Notes: a model not told the origin generated them from the letters alone. Counted from the first letter of the stretch, positions 1 to 9,623 are shown. The stretch is DNA of 60,416 nt from an uncultured bacterium (GCA_949296525.1 CASFOP010000010.1:1-60416); one strand, 5' to 3'. Numbers and translations are program-made.

Positions 1-1
1 T

Positions 2-3000
2 TTAGGCAGCGTATTGCCCTCGTATGGGGAAGGTTTGGCGGGATTGCGTCGGGAGCGTGCGCGGGTAGGGGTATATGAAGCGGCGTCGGACAACACGCGT
101 ATGGGGAAGGGGATAGAGATGGCGGTATTGCGTGGTCAGCGGGTGCATGGGGAGACGACGGGGAAAGGTTTATTGGCGGAAGTGGAAGGGTTGTACAAAG
201 GAGGCGGGTACAACGAGTTTGCGCGGGAGTATAAACGGCAGGCCGGAGAGGCGTATGCGGAAGCAGTGGCCGGAGCTTCGGATGCGGTGAGCCGGAACAT
301 ATTGACGGAAGCCTATAAAGAGATGGTGGAGGAAGGGAAGATTCGTGCGGCGTATGAGCAGTTGCAGGAGGATAGCAGTGCGGAAGTGGCGGCATATATA
401 AAAGGGCTTGGTGCTCGGATAGCGGCGTACGGGGAGAGTGCAGGTGCGGACGTACGGGTAGTGAGGGAGCTGGTGTTGAAAGGGCTGAGCGGGTTTGCGG
501 CGTCAGGTCTGATAGAGAAGGAAGTAAAGGAATTTGGGGCAGATTTTTTGGTAAAAGACATAGCTTTGCGGAAAGGGGCATGCGGGGAAGTAGGGTTTAT
601 TGAAGGGCTGAGTGGGAAGAAAGTGTCGGCAAAGCAGGAAGGGTGTGAAGAGGTATTGGAAGAAGTGGCGGCATTGGCGGTATTGGGGGAAGCGGAAGAC
701 GGAGCGGTGGTGGCGGACTTGATGGAAGAAGGGTATAAAGGGGTGATGGGGCCTACGGTGATATTGGTAGGCGGGGCGGCGTTGTATGAGATGGGAGCGT
801 ATGGAGCCTTGTCTGGAGTGATATATAAAGCGGGAAAAGGTTTGACGGATGTAGGTGTGTTTAGCGGGGATTATTCGGTGATATCGTTGCAGGATTGGGT
901 AAAAGGGGTAAAAGAGTTTAGGCAGGATGGGATGTGGGGAGAGAAAGAAGAAGGTGGTTGGTATGAAGGGGAAGGGAGGGCAAAGAACAGTGCGTGGATG
1001 GAGCTGGGGGAATTTTTGGGAGAAGAAGCGCGCAAAGGGTCAAAAGGGGCGCAGGGGGTGCTGGGGCAGCTGAGCGGGGTGCAGCTGTATGTAAAAGATA
1101 ATGGCGGGGTAGATGTTCGGCTGAAAAGCTTTTGGGCCGGGGTGCTGAGTGCTGGGTACCGGGTGGAGATGAAAGATGTCAAGCGCAGCGGGGCCACGTT
1201 TAACGGGCGCGGTGGGGTGTATAATGCCGATAACAGTGCAGGGTTGGCCGCGCTGGAAAAGAATCTGGCAGGCGCTAAGATGACTTTGAGTGGGTATTTG
1301 AGTGCGATGCTGTACGGGAGCGGGAAGAGTGATTTGGATGCCTATACGAAGGTGAAGGTGAATAATGCGTTGGTAAAGGGGTATAAGAAGAGCGGGAGTG
1401 CGGATATAGGGTTGAAGGTAAAGAATGGGCCGAATGCGAAAGATTTGGCAGATGATCGGTATTGGAACTGGCTGGAAGGTGTGGGTTTTGCGATGGATAT
1501 TGCGCTGGTGGTAGTGGGGGTGGCCGGATTGGGCCGTATGGCGGTGAAAGGAGGCGTGGAGGCAGTAAAAGCGCTGAGCAGTGCGGTGAGGGAAGCGCGT
1601 GCGGGGAAAGCGGTCATAAGTATGCGAGGTATGAGAGGGGCAGGTCAGGTAGGAAAGCAGTTGCGGATGAAATTTACGGAACGTCTTGGACGGCAGCTGG
1701 AAGTGAAGCGGATGGAAGTGAATCCGGAAGTGACGGCGGAGATGGTGTATGGAGGAGCCAAAGGACAGGGATATGCGGTTAGTGTGGAAGGGAATGGTGC
1801 GGTCAGCGTCAGTAAAGTGGCAGGAGAGCCCCAGCAGGGAAGCATAACCGTTAGAGAAACCCGCCCCGCCCAGGCGGCACCCAAAAGAGCCCCTGCCAAA
1901 GCATCGGCAATGACGGATTTTACGCTTACCTCTCCTCGCTTGGTGCCGGTAAAAGACATCATGGAAGCCTCGCTGACGCAGGAAATGTTTGGCGGCGTTT
2001 CCGTTGCCAAACGGGCTCCAAAGCGCTCGCCGACATCCAAAAAAGCCCGCCGGGCCCTTCAGCGCACGCAGGCCGCCGAGAAAAAAGTGCAGAGTCAAAA
2101 CATGCCGCCCAAACCCCAGCCTTATATCCTGCCGCGCACGCATCATGCATTTTTTAATCAGGGGAGGTCCCTGCTGCTGCGTTATTTGCGCAATACATAT
2201 AATTTAACGCCGGATGCTTTGAAAGATGTGAATATTATTTTATCCCGGGCTGAATCTATGCCGGACGGGGTGGTGTTAAAACAGGCCCTTTTCCGGCGTT
2301 TGGAAAATTTATTGAAGGGCAAGGATACCCTGATCAGGCGTTATGCTTCTTCCGTAAAACGCAGCAGTGCCAAGCCCGGCGTGCGCGTGTATTATTTGGG
2401 GGACAAACGTAATATAACCCTGTCGTCATTTGAACCAGAATTAGTGGTTTTGGCAATGGAAGAACCCCTTCAGATGGGGACACTGCCGGATTTGCCTTCC
2501 ATTATCCGGCAGGTAAACCGCGCCAAAATTTTCTGGCGCATGAACGAAAAAGGCCCCGTTACCATCCGCTGGCTGGGCAGCCGGGGGAAAGGCATTACAG
2601 CAAAGAATTTTTCTCATCTCTATAGCCAGCTGTTGGGCTGTTCTCCATACAGCTTGTGTTTCTATGAGTGGCAGGGGGATGGTACGCTGATGTTGTACCG
2701 TTCTGATCGCAAGTTATGGCTGCGTGTAGGCGAGCATGAAGTGACCAGCAAAATTCATTTACACCTGCATACGGAAAAATGGCTGCCGGTAAACGGAGGG
2801 CTGCAACGGGGAGGGGAGCGCGTGATTTTAAACTACCGGGTACATTTGGATGAAGTGGCGCAGGCTTTACGCCCCGCCAAAAGATTAAAAGGCCGCGCCG
2901 CATATGAGGTCAAGCACGCTCCCGTAAAAGAAACGGAAGGATACCGTATACTGGTTCAGGATGCGTTGAGGGAGATGGTGCGGGAAGGGGTAGTGGTGCG

Positions 3001-3007
3001 TTTGTAG
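2..3007 (+). CDS. Large unrecognised protein, 5' end outside window
   Basis: The frame is open from the first bases and ends at a TAG at 3005-3007, so the gene continues upstream; about 1000 residues are visible. I do not recognise a family. The N-terminal half is rich in Gly, Ala, Glu and Lys with helical character. A hydrophobic stretch lies near residues 490-525 (around FAMDIALVVVGVAGLG), followed by a basic Pro/Ala/Lys linker around residues 620-700. The C-terminal 300 residues look globular and basic. Base composition changes inside the gene: to about 1840 the sense strand is very G-rich and C-poor, afterwards C is common. That suggests a composite gene, or an unusual codon regime in the N-terminal part. 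It is followed after 44 bp by era. The reading frame is certain; the function is unknown. Confidence 0.75.
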   Translation, partial: LGSVLPSYGEGLAGLRRERARVGVYEAASDNTRMGKGIEMAVLRGQRVHGETTGKGLLAEVEGLYKGGGYNEFAREYKRQAGEAYAEAVAGASDAVSRNILTEAYKEMVEEGKIRAAYEQLQEDSSAEVAAYIKGLGARIAAYGESAGADVRVVRELVLKGLSGFAASGLIEKEVKEFGADFLVKDIALRKGACGEVGFIEGLSGKKVSAKQEGCEEVLEEVAALAVLGEAEDGAVVADLMEEGYKGVMGPTVILVGGAALYEMGAYGALSGVIYKAGKGLTDVGVFSGDYSVISLQDWVKGVKEFRQDGMWGEKEEGGWYEGEGRAKNSAWMELGEFLGEEARKGSKGAQGVLGQLSGVQLYVKDNGGVDVRLKSFWAGVLSAGYRVEMKDVKRSGATFNGRGGVYNADNSAGLAALEKNLAGAKMTLSGYLSAMLYGSGKSDLDAYTKVKVNNALVKGYKKSGSADIGLKVKNGPNAKDLADDRYWNWLEGVGFAMDIALVVVGVAGLGRMAVKGGVEAVKALSSAVREARAGKAVISMRGMRGAGQVGKQLRMKFTERLGRQLEVKRMEVNPEVTAEMVYGGAKGQGYAVSVEGNGAVSVSKVAGEPQQGSITVRETRPAQAAPKRAPAKASAMTDFTLTSPRLVPVKDIMEASLTQEMFGGVSVAKRAPKRSPTSKKARRALQRTQAAEKKVQSQNMPPKPQPYILPRTHHAFFNQGRSLLLRYLRNTYNLTPDALKDVNIILSRAESMPDGVVLKQALFRRLENLLKGKDTLIRRYASSVKRSSAKPGVRVYYLGDKRNITLSSFEPELVVLAMEEPLQMGTLPDLPSIIRQVNRAKIFWRMNEKGPVTIRWLGSRGKGITAKNFSHLYSQLLGCSPYSLCFYEWQGDGTLMLYRSDRKLWLRVGEHEVTSKIHLHLHTEKWLPVNGGLQRGGERVILNYRVHLDEVAQALRPAKRLKGRAAYEVKHAPVKETEGYRILVQDALREMVREGVVVRL

Positions 3008-3039
3008 CAAAACGCATCAAACAGACCCAAAAAATCAGG

Positions 3040-3045
3040 TACAAT
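3040..3045 (+). promoter_or_regulatory. -10 box of leaderless era
   Basis: TACAAT followed by exactly 6 nt and the era ATG. A transcript starting at the usual distance would begin at or beside the start codon. No Shine-Dalgarno sequence is present. Confidence 0.55.
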
Positions 3046-3051
3046 ATACAT

Positions 3052-3966
3052 ATGGATGCGCAGACAAAAAATTTCCGCAGCGGATTTGCGGTGCTGGCAG
3101 GGCTGCCTAATGCGGGCAAGTCCACCTTGTTGAATGCTTTGGCGGGTGGCCTGCTTTCCCCCGTGACTGATAAACCCCAGACTACGCGCCAAAATATTTT
3201 GGCTATTATTGAAGGGAAAGATTCCCAGGTGGTGTTTGTGGACACTCCGGGGTTTTTGCATCCGCGCTATAAACTGCAGCAGACCATGGCCGCCTGCGTA
3301 GACCGTGCCGTGGGAGAAGACGCCGATTTAGTTCTGCTGCTGGTGGATGCTTCCGCGCCGGATTTGCCCGCGCATAAGGATTTGTTTGAGAAGATTTCCC
3401 AAGTGTTCTGTCCCGTTTATTTAGTGTTGACTAAAACAGACCTGGTGAGCGAACCTTCGGCTGTGTCAGCCGTAGAAGAAGATATCAAAAAATTGTTGCC
3501 AGCTATTTCCAAAGTGTTTAAAGTCTGCGCACCGCGTGCCGAAGGGGTGGAAGCGCTCAAACAGGCGGTTGTTTCCGCCATGCCGCCGGGTCCCGCTTAT
3601 TTCCCGCCCGGGCAGTGGACGGACCGCTGGGAGCGTTTTTACGCGGCGGAATTTATCCGGGAGCAGATTTTTAAGCTCTACCAGAAGGAAATTCCGTACA
3701 GCACTCAGGTGGAAGTGGAAAAATTTACCGAAGATTTGGGCGACAAAAATTATATCCGCGCCGTGATTCACGTAGAGCGGGAAAGCCAAAAACCCATTCT
3801 TATCGGAAAAGGCGGCGCGGCCATTGCCCGGCTGCGCAAGCGCGCACAGGCGCGTATTGAGCAGTTTTTGGGTCGCCCGTACCGTTTGGAACTGCAGGTA
3901 ACGGTCAGCCCGGACTGGCGCAATAATACGGATTTGCTGGAAAAATTCGGCTACCTGGAACGTTGA
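3052..3966 (+). CDS. era: GTPase Era
   Basis: Ras-like GTPase that binds 16S rRNA and matures the 30S subunit. Of 304 residues, the N-terminal G domain carries the P-loop GLPNAGKST (about 18-26), a switch region with QTTRQ, DTPG (G3) and TKTD (G4). The C-terminal KH domain carries ILIGKGG, which contacts the 3' end of 16S rRNA. The length is normal for Era. The ATG at 3052 is fixed by the family alignment and lies 6 nt after a TACAAT box, so the message is probably leaderless. smpB follows after 34 bp with its own -10 box. Confidence 0.97.
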   Translation: MDAQTKNFRSGFAVLAGLPNAGKSTLLNALAGGLLSPVTDKPQTTRQNILAIIEGKDSQVVFVDTPGFLHPRYKLQQTMAACVDRAVGEDADLVLLLVDASAPDLPAHKDLFEKISQVFCPVYLVLTKTDLVSEPSAVSAVEEDIKKLLPAISKVFKVCAPRAEGVEALKQAVVSAMPPGPAYFPPGQWTDRWERFYAAEFIREQIFKLYQKEIPYSTQVEVEKFTEDLGDKNYIRAVIHVERESQKPILIGKGGAAIARLRKRAQARIEQFLGRPYRLELQVTVSPDWRNNTDLLEKFGYLER

Positions 3967-3985
3967 TTTTGCCCCGCCGTAAATT

Positions 3986-3994
3986 TGCTATCAT
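3986..3994 (+). promoter_or_regulatory. Extended -10 of leaderless smpB
   Basis: TGC followed by TATCAT, then 6 nt, then the smpB ATG. It matches the arrangement upstream of several other genes in this window. Confidence 0.55.
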
Positions 3995-4000
3995 ATACCC

Positions 4001-4471
4001 ATGACGAAGAAAGAAGGCATTTTGGTCGTATGCACCAACCGCAAGGCTTATCACGATTATTTTATTTTGGAAACCTTTGAGGCAGGGCTTTCCCTGCTGG
4101 GGCCGGAAGTAAAATCCGTGCGCCAGAAGGAAGTGAGCCTGGAGGGGGCTTTTGTGCGGGCGGAAAACGGCGCGGCCGAAATTTTAAATATGTACGTTAA
4201 GCCGTATAAATTTAATTCCCTGTCGGAGCCGGATCCGACGCGCCCGCGCACGCTGCTTTTAAATAAGCGCGAAATACGCAAATTGCACGCCGGCGCCCAA
4301 ATCAAAGGCCAGACGCTGGTGCCGCTGGAGATTTATTTTAAGCGGGGCTGGGCCAAGGTAAAAATCGCTTTGGCCAAAGGCAAACATTTATACGACAAAC
4401 GCGAAAGCCTGAAGAAAAAAGACTTAAACCGCGAGATGGAGAAAGGGTTTAAAAATTCCATTCGTTTTTAA
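4001..4471 (+). CDS. smpB: SsrA-binding protein SmpB
   Basis: Binds tmRNA and brings it to stalled ribosomes for trans-translation. The 156 residues cover the whole family: an N-terminal oligonucleotide-binding barrel starting with NRKAYHDYF, then LGPEVKSVR, and the basic C-terminal tail GKHLYDKRESLKKKD that reaches into the empty mRNA channel. The start codon lies 6 nt after a TATCAT box, with no ribosome-binding site. The tmRNA gene itself is not in this window. Confidence 0.97.
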   Translation: MTKKEGILVVCTNRKAYHDYFILETFEAGLSLLGPEVKSVRQKEVSLEGAFVRAENGAAEILNMYVKPYKFNSLSEPDPTRPRTLLLNKREIRKLHAGAQIKGQTLVPLEIYFKRGWAKVKIALAKGKHLYDKRESLKKKDLNREMEKGFKNSIRF

Positions 4472-4487
4472 TGCCTGCGGAGGAAGT

Positions 4488-5033
4488 ATGGAAAAAATGA
4501 TTGCCGATGAAAAAGCCGTGTCGGACATGCTGGACAAACTGGCGCGTGAGATAGTGCAGCAGCATCCCGCCGCCGCGTCATACTGCCTGGTAGGCATTAA
4601 AACGCGCGGGGCGCATATTGCCAAACGGTTGCAAAAGCGTATTGCGGACTTGACCGGCGATATGCCGGAGTTGGGGGAGCTGGACATTTCTTTTTACCGG
4701 GACGATTTAACGCTGGTGGCGCAGGACCCGCGTTTGAACAGTGCCGGCGCGGGGGTAGATTTTACCGGTAAAACCGTCATTTTGGCCGATGACGTGCTTT
4801 ATTCCGGCCGTACGGTGCTGTGTGCGTTAAATGCGCTGGCCGCCGCCGGCCGCGCGGCAAAGGTGGAATTTTTAACGCTGGTGGACCGCGGGCATCACTG
4901 CCTGCCCGTCTGCGCCGATTTTACCGGGTGTACCGTACCGACGGAGAAAGACGATATTATTCATGTGCATCTAAAAGAAAAAGACGGCGACGACTGTATT
5001 ATGCACAACATTGGCGGCCAGCTCAAACGCTAG
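4488..5033 (+). CDS. pyrR: PyrR-type uracil phosphoribosyltransferase / pyr regulator
   Basis: Type I phosphoribosyltransferase of 181 residues with the PRPP loop VILADDVLYSGRTV at about 102-115 and the SFYRDDL segment typical of PyrR. In many bacteria the protein binds pyr mRNA to control attenuation and has weak UPRTase activity. No pyrimidine genes and no recognisable PyrR-binding loop lie nearby, so a regulatory role here is inferred from the family alone. The start is supported by a GGAGGAAG ribosome-binding site; smpB ends 16 bp upstream. Confidence 0.88.
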   Translation: MEKMIADEKAVSDMLDKLAREIVQQHPAAASYCLVGIKTRGAHIAKRLQKRIADLTGDMPELGELDISFYRDDLTLVAQDPRLNSAGAGVDFTGKTVILADDVLYSGRTVLCALNALAAAGRAAKVEFLTLVDRGHHCLPVCADFTGCTVPTEKDDIIHVHLKEKDGDDCIMHNIGGQLKR

Positions 5034-5136
5034 GGGCCTTTTGACACAAAATAATTTTGGCCGCGCGGTAAATTTCCGACGGAAAAATGAAATTCTTGCA
5101 AAACGCGGCGCAATTTTCTACAATATATCTTGTGAT

Positions 5137-5219
5137 GGGCGGGTGGCGGAATGGCAGACGCGCACGGCTCAGGACCGTGTGGACGAAAGTCCTTAAGGGT
5201 TCAACTCCCTTTCCGCCCA
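5137..5219 (+). tRNA. tRNA-Leu (anticodon CAG)
   Basis: A class II cloverleaf folds here: acceptor arms GGGCGGG and TCCGCCC, anticodon stem CACGG/CCGTG around loop CTCAGGA (anticodon CAG), a long variable arm, and a T loop beginning TTCAACT. CCA is not encoded. A TACAAT box lies at 5119-5124, about 12 nt upstream. ftsQ begins 22 bp downstream and may be reached by read-through. Confidence 0.93.
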
Positions 5220-5240
5220 TTCTTTTCTTAGGTCTGCGGT

Positions 5241-6062
5241 ATGAAAAAGTATGACTACTATCGCCCTTCCGCCTCTTCCCTGGGCCGGAAGAAAAAATAC
5301 CGTCGGGCTTCCTCCGTTTCTTTTCTGAAACCTTTTATTTTCTTTTTAGTATTTGTGGCTTTATGTTTTGCCGCTTATTTGGGGGCTTCTAAAGCCTACA
5401 AAGCTTTTTCGGCTTCGCGCATGGGGCATTGGCAGGCGGAAGAGGCCATTGTTTCCGGTGCAGACGGCGTATTGGCCAAAGAGCTGCAGGCTGCTGCGGA
5501 TACATGGCTTAATAAAGATTTTTCCGTTTCCGACGCGGTAGCGTTCCAGGCGCAGCTGGTGAAAAAATATCCGCAGTTACGGGATGTGTCCGTAAAACGG
5601 GGGTTGTTGTCAGGTAAGCTGAAAGTGTCCGTGAAACGCCGGGAGCCGGTAGCAAAGTTTATTTTGCCGTCCGGTGCTGTGCGTTTTGTGGATAAAGACA
5701 GCACCGTCTATCCCGACCCCAGCCCCGACCCGCTGTTAGCCATCCCTTTTGTGGAGCTGGAGGGGGCCGTGCCTGATAAGCTGGGGGCGGAGTTTGTGGA
5801 TTTGGTGCAAAGTGCGCTGAAGCTCAAAAAACAGCTGGATTTTGCTTTTCTGCGTTTTAACACGGACAAAAACACCGTGCGGCTGTATTTGCCCAATGAT
5901 ACTGTCATTGATTTCGGCCAGGCCCAAAACTTGCGCGCCAAGGCCGCCGTGGCCGCCCGGATAGAGGCAGAGTCTCAGCGGCGCGGGCTGCCGGTGCCCC
6001 ATGAACTGAGTTTCGCCTATTTTGACGACGGGAAAGTTTTTTTAAGACAGACGGGACATTAA
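5241..6062 (+). CDS. ftsQ: FtsQ/DivIB-like divisome protein
   Basis: Probable bitopic septum protein linking early and late division proteins. Of 273 residues, a basic cytoplasmic N-terminus is followed by one membrane helix at about 32-50 (PFIFFLVFVALCFAAYLG). A POTRA-like segment (YPQLRDVSVKRGL) and a FtsQ-type C-terminal region complete it. Sequence conservation is weak, as usual for FtsQ. The strongest evidence is position: ftsA and ftsZ follow directly in the classical order. Confidence 0.8.
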   Translation: MKKYDYYRPSASSLGRKKKYRRASSVSFLKPFIFFLVFVALCFAAYLGASKAYKAFSASRMGHWQAEEAIVSGADGVLAKELQAAADTWLNKDFSVSDAVAFQAQLVKKYPQLRDVSVKRGLLSGKLKVSVKRREPVAKFILPSGAVRFVDKDSTVYPDPSPDPLLAIPFVELEGAVPDKLGAEFVDLVQSALKLKKQLDFAFLRFNTDKNTVRLYLPNDTVIDFGQAQNLRAKAAVAARIEAESQRRGLPVPHELSFAYFDDGKVFLRQTGH

Positions 6063-6105
6063 TTTTTATAATATACATAATAAGCTTTTTACCAGCAGGT
6101 GATTT

Positions 6106-7356
6106 ATGGCTAAAACAAATATTATCGCGGGACTGGACGTGGGCAGCGGCAAGCTGACGGCCGTCGCCGCGGCACACGATTTTGAAACAAATACTTTGCA
6201 AATCCTGGCCGGCCGCAGTGTGCCCTGCAAAGGGGTGCGCGGGGGGGTCGTGTCGGATATCCGCGAAACTTCCGCTGCCGTGACGCATCTTTTGGGCGGC
6301 ATAGAGCGGGAGCTGGGCAAGGACATCGGCAGCCTGTTTGTCGGGGTACGCGGCGCGCATTTGGAATCTTTTTGTAACCATGGCACCTACAACATTTCCC
6401 GCATGGACAAAGAAATTACCCAGGCGGATATGGAGCTGGCCGTGGAAAACGCCAAGGCCATGCCGATTAAAAACGACAATGAAATCGTTAATGTTATTAC
6501 CCAGGGTTTTTCCATTGACAAGCTGCGCGGCATTAACAACCCCGAAGGGATGGAAGGCTCCCTGCTGGAAGTGGACGTGCATATCACGACAGGTTCTTCC
6601 ACCCATTTAAACAATTTGGCCAAGGCCATCCAACGTCCGGGATATAAAATTGACGGCACATTTTACGGCCTGGTGCCGTTGGGGGATTGCGTGCTGACCC
6701 AGGAAGAAAAAGAAATCGGCGCCATGATTATTGACTTGGGCGGGGAGACAATGTCCGTGGGAATTTACATGGAAGGGATTTTAAAGTTTTCCCGCGATAT
6801 CCCGTACGGCTGTGACTTAATAACCAGCGACCTGTCGCGCGTGCTGCATACCAGCCGCCAGAATGCGCGTGAAATCAAGGAAAAATATGGCGTGGCCTTC
6901 CCTACTTTTTTGGACGAGGAAGGGGAAGTGCCGGTGCTTTCTTTGGACGGGCGCAGCAGCCACGATATTAAAAAAAGTTATATTTTGGACATCATCCAGC
7001 CGCGGGTGGAAGAATTGTTTGAGCAAATACAGCACTGCGTGGCCACATCCGGTTATAAAAATTGTCCCGTTGTGGGCGTGTTGACCGGCGGCGGCAGCCA
7101 AATGCCCGGAATGACCGACCAGGCCGTTAATATCCTGGGGCTGAAAGAGGTACGCCGCGGCATAGTGCAGCGTGATTTAATCACGGCCGGGGAAGAATTT
7201 TTAGACCCCGTTTACAGTACAGCCATGGCGCTGACGGTGTACGCTTCCGAAGGAGCCGGTTATGAGGATTACGGCCGCGACTCTTATCATAAAGGCGGTT
7301 CCGTACTGGGCAAGCTGGGACGCATGATTAAGGGCCTGGATATCTTTGGCGGTTGA
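6106..7356 (+). CDS. ftsA: Cell division protein FtsA
   Basis: Actin-like ATPase that tethers FtsZ filaments to the membrane. The 416 residues start with the phosphate-1 motif IAGLDVGSGKLTA, contain IIDLGGETMSVGIY (phosphate 2) and GVLTGGGSQMPG (adenosine motif), and end with a short C-terminal helix (GKLGRMIKGLDIF), the expected membrane-targeting helix. A TATAAT-like box lies at about 6067-6072 and the ribosome-binding site is AGCAGGTGA. ftsZ starts 15 bp downstream, so the two are co-transcribed. Confidence 0.96.
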   Translation: MAKTNIIAGLDVGSGKLTAVAAAHDFETNTLQILAGRSVPCKGVRGGVVSDIRETSAAVTHLLGGIERELGKDIGSLFVGVRGAHLESFCNHGTYNISRMDKEITQADMELAVENAKAMPIKNDNEIVNVITQGFSIDKLRGINNPEGMEGSLLEVDVHITTGSSTHLNNLAKAIQRPGYKIDGTFYGLVPLGDCVLTQEEKEIGAMIIDLGGETMSVGIYMEGILKFSRDIPYGCDLITSDLSRVLHTSRQNAREIKEKYGVAFPTFLDEEGEVPVLSLDGRSSHDIKKSYILDIIQPRVEELFEQIQHCVATSGYKNCPVVGVLTGGGSQMPGMTDQAVNILGLKEVRRGIVQRDLITAGEEFLDPVYSTAMALTVYASEGAGYEDYGRDSYHKGGSVLGKLGRMIKGLDIFGG

Positions 7357-7371
7357 GAAGGCGGAGAACAT

Positions 7372-8523
7372 ATGAGCAATCTATTTGTACCGGCAGATTC
7401 GTTTGAAACCAAAAAGGCAAAGATTAAAGTCATCGGGGTGGGCGGCGGCGGCGGCAACGCCATCAACCACATGGTCAGCTCCGGCCTCAAAGACATTGAT
7501 TTTATCGCCGTAAATACCGATGCCCAGGATTTGCGCCGCAACAAGGCCCCGTATTTGGTGCAGGTGGGAGAAAAAATTACCAAAGGATTAGGCGTCGGCG
7601 GTGACCCGGAAAGGGGCCGTCTGGCGGCGGAAGAGTCCGAGGAAAAACTAAAGCTCATCATCGGGCAGACCGATTTGTTGTTTATCACTGCCGGCATGGG
7701 CGGGGGCACCGGCACGGGGGTGGCGCCCTATCTGGCCAAGCTGGCCAAAGATTTATACGGGGACGATTTGCTGGTGATCGGTGTGGTCACCCGTCCGTTT
7801 AATTTTGAAGGATATGTGCGCGAAAAGAGGGCGGGGGAAGGCATTGAGGAAATGCAGAAATATGTGGATTCCATGATTATTGTCCCCAATGAAAAACTGT
7901 TTTCCATCATAGACCCCAAGACCTCCTCCCGGGATGCGTTTAAAATGGTGGACGAAGTGCTGCTTCAGGCTGTGAAGGGCATTGCCGAGGTTATCACCAA
8001 GCCCGGGGAAGTCAATATTGATTTTAACGATATCCGCAAAGTATTGTGCCATTCGCGCAAATCCCTTATCGGCATCGGGGAAGCCAGCGGCCCCGGGAGG
8101 CATTTGGCGGCCATGAAAAAGGCCATTTCTTCCCCTCTGTTGGAAAATGCCGATATACGCGGCGCAAAAGGCTTTATCGTCCATTTCCTGGCCGATGAGA
8201 ATTTAACGCTGATGGAGCAGGGGGAAGTGATGAACCTGATCCGCCAATATGCCAGCAACGATTCCACCGTTATTTTCGGCTATTCGTATGATTCCACGCT
8301 GAACGGGACATTTAAGGTCACGGTCATCGCCGCCGGATTCAGCCCGGAAAAGGCCAATATGTTTGACGCGCGCCGCTCCCTGCAGCCGCCGGAGCGTGAA
8401 GCATATGATTTGAAAAAAAATGTATTTTCCACGTTTGATGAACCCAAACCCCGGCAGGATGCGGAAGATGATATGCTCATCCCTGCGTTCCTGCGCCGCA
8501 AGAAAAATTCCAACGCCCGTTAA
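7372..8523 (+). CDS. ftsZ: Cell division protein FtsZ
   Basis: Tubulin-like GTPase forming the Z ring. The 383 residues carry GVGGGGGNAINHM near the N-terminus, the tubulin signature GGGTGTG near residue 108, and the T7 region with NIDFNDIR. The C-terminal peptide LIPAFLRR matches the conserved tail that binds FtsA and other partners, which fits the adjacent ftsA. The start is preceded by GGCGGAG. The length is typical. Confidence 0.98.
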   Translation: MSNLFVPADSFETKKAKIKVIGVGGGGGNAINHMVSSGLKDIDFIAVNTDAQDLRRNKAPYLVQVGEKITKGLGVGGDPERGRLAAEESEEKLKLIIGQTDLLFITAGMGGGTGTGVAPYLAKLAKDLYGDDLLVIGVVTRPFNFEGYVREKRAGEGIEEMQKYVDSMIIVPNEKLFSIIDPKTSSRDAFKMVDEVLLQAVKGIAEVITKPGEVNIDFNDIRKVLCHSRKSLIGIGEASGPGRHLAAMKKAISSPLLENADIRGAKGFIVHFLADENLTLMEQGEVMNLIRQYASNDSTVIFGYSYDSTLNGTFKVTVIAAGFSPEKANMFDARRSLQPPEREAYDLKKNVFSTFDEPKPRQDAEDDMLIPAFLRRKKNSNAR

Positions 8524-8537
8524 TCAAGGAGGCTTAT

Positions 8538-9623
8538 ATGGCGGTAGGACTGCAAAGTTTGCTCAGAACGGTAGTGGACAATAAGGCCAGCGGTTTGCAT
8601 ATCCGCGGCAATTCCAACGCGTATGTGCGTTTGAACGGCAAAATAAAGCCCATAGATGACTCTTTTGTATCCAATGAAGACGCCAAAAAAATGGCTTACG
8701 CCTGCATGGGCGACCGCGAGCGTAAAATTTTTGAGCAATACAGCACGGTGGACTTTTCGCTGGATGCCAAATCTTACGGCCGCTTCCGCTTTAACGTATT
8801 CCGCCAGTCGGGTAAAATTGCCATGGCGGTGCGCCACATTCCGCTAAAAATTCCTTCTTTTAAAGAACTTAGCCTGCCGGAAGAAACCTTGAAGAAAATT
8901 GCGGATAACCGCCGCGGTTTGATTATTGTAACGGGGATGACCGGTTCCGGCAAGACTTCCACGCTGGCCGCGATGATTGACTATATTAACCGCTCCCGCA
9001 ACGGACATATCTTAACCATAGAAGACCCCATTGAATTTGTCCATACCGAAAGCCAGTGTATTATCAGCCAGTTGGAATTGGGAGTGGATACCCCTTCTTA
9101 CACGGGTGCGCTGCGCGCGGCTATGCGCCAGGACCCGGATGTCATCATGATTGGGGAGCTGCGTGATACGGAAGTGATGAAGGCCGCCATTTCCGCGGCG
9201 GAAACGGGGCAGTTAGTGCTGTCCACCATGCACACCGTTAACGTCACGCAGACGCTGGCGCGCCTGACGGAAGCTTTCCCCATTGAGCAGCACCAGCAGG
9301 TGCGTTTGCAGCTTTCCGAGCTGACGCGCGGCATTATCTGCCAGCGCCTGCTGCCCACCATTCAGCCAGGGATGACTCCGGCTTTGGAAATCATGGTCAG
9401 CACGCCGCAGGTGCGCAAACTGATTTTGGAAAACCGCTCCAGCGATTTGGTCAAAGCGTTGCAAACCGGCGAATATTACGGCATGAATACGTTTGACCAG
9501 TCTTTGGCTGCTTTGTATAAAACCCAAAAAGTGGATATGGAGCAAGTGCTGGCTGCAGCCACCAGCCCCGATGCTCTAATGATGGCCATCCGGGGCGTAA
9601 CGGACAATTTGGAGGCCGCGTGA
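8538..9623 (+). CDS. pilT: Type IV pilus retraction ATPase PilT
   Basis: Secretion-ATPase family hexamer that retracts type IV pili. The 361 residues comprise an N-terminal PAS-like region (GLHIRGNSNAYVRLNGKI) and a RecA-like core with Walker A GMTGSGKTST (about 134-143), Asp box ILTIEDPIEF, Walker B DVIMIGELRD and His box TMHTVN. The start has an AAGGAGG site 8 nt upstream. Its place 14 bp after ftsZ is unusual. The two prepilin genes elsewhere in the window are plausible substrates of the same machine. Confidence 0.93.
   Translation: MAVGLQSLLRTVVDNKASGLHIRGNSNAYVRLNGKIKPIDDSFVSNEDAKKMAYACMGDRERKIFEQYSTVDFSLDAKSYGRFRFNVFRQSGKIAMAVRHIPLKIPSFKELSLPEETLKKIADNRRGLIIVTGMTGSGKTSTLAAMIDYINRSRNGHILTIEDPIEFVHTESQCIISQLELGVDTPSYTGALRAAMRQDPDVIMIGELRDTEVMKAAISAAETGQLVLSTMHTVNVTQTLARLTEAFPIEQHQQVRLQLSELTRGIICQRLLPTIQPGMTPALEIMVSTPQVRKLILENRSSDLVKALQTGEYYGMNTFDQSLAALYKTQKVDMEQVLAAATSPDALMMAIRGVTDNLEAA

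Noticed and set aside
1040..2146. A 368-codon - strand frame opposite the first gene
   Set aside because: Results from the skewed composition of the + strand gene; the predicted protein is His/Pro-rich without a plausible fold.
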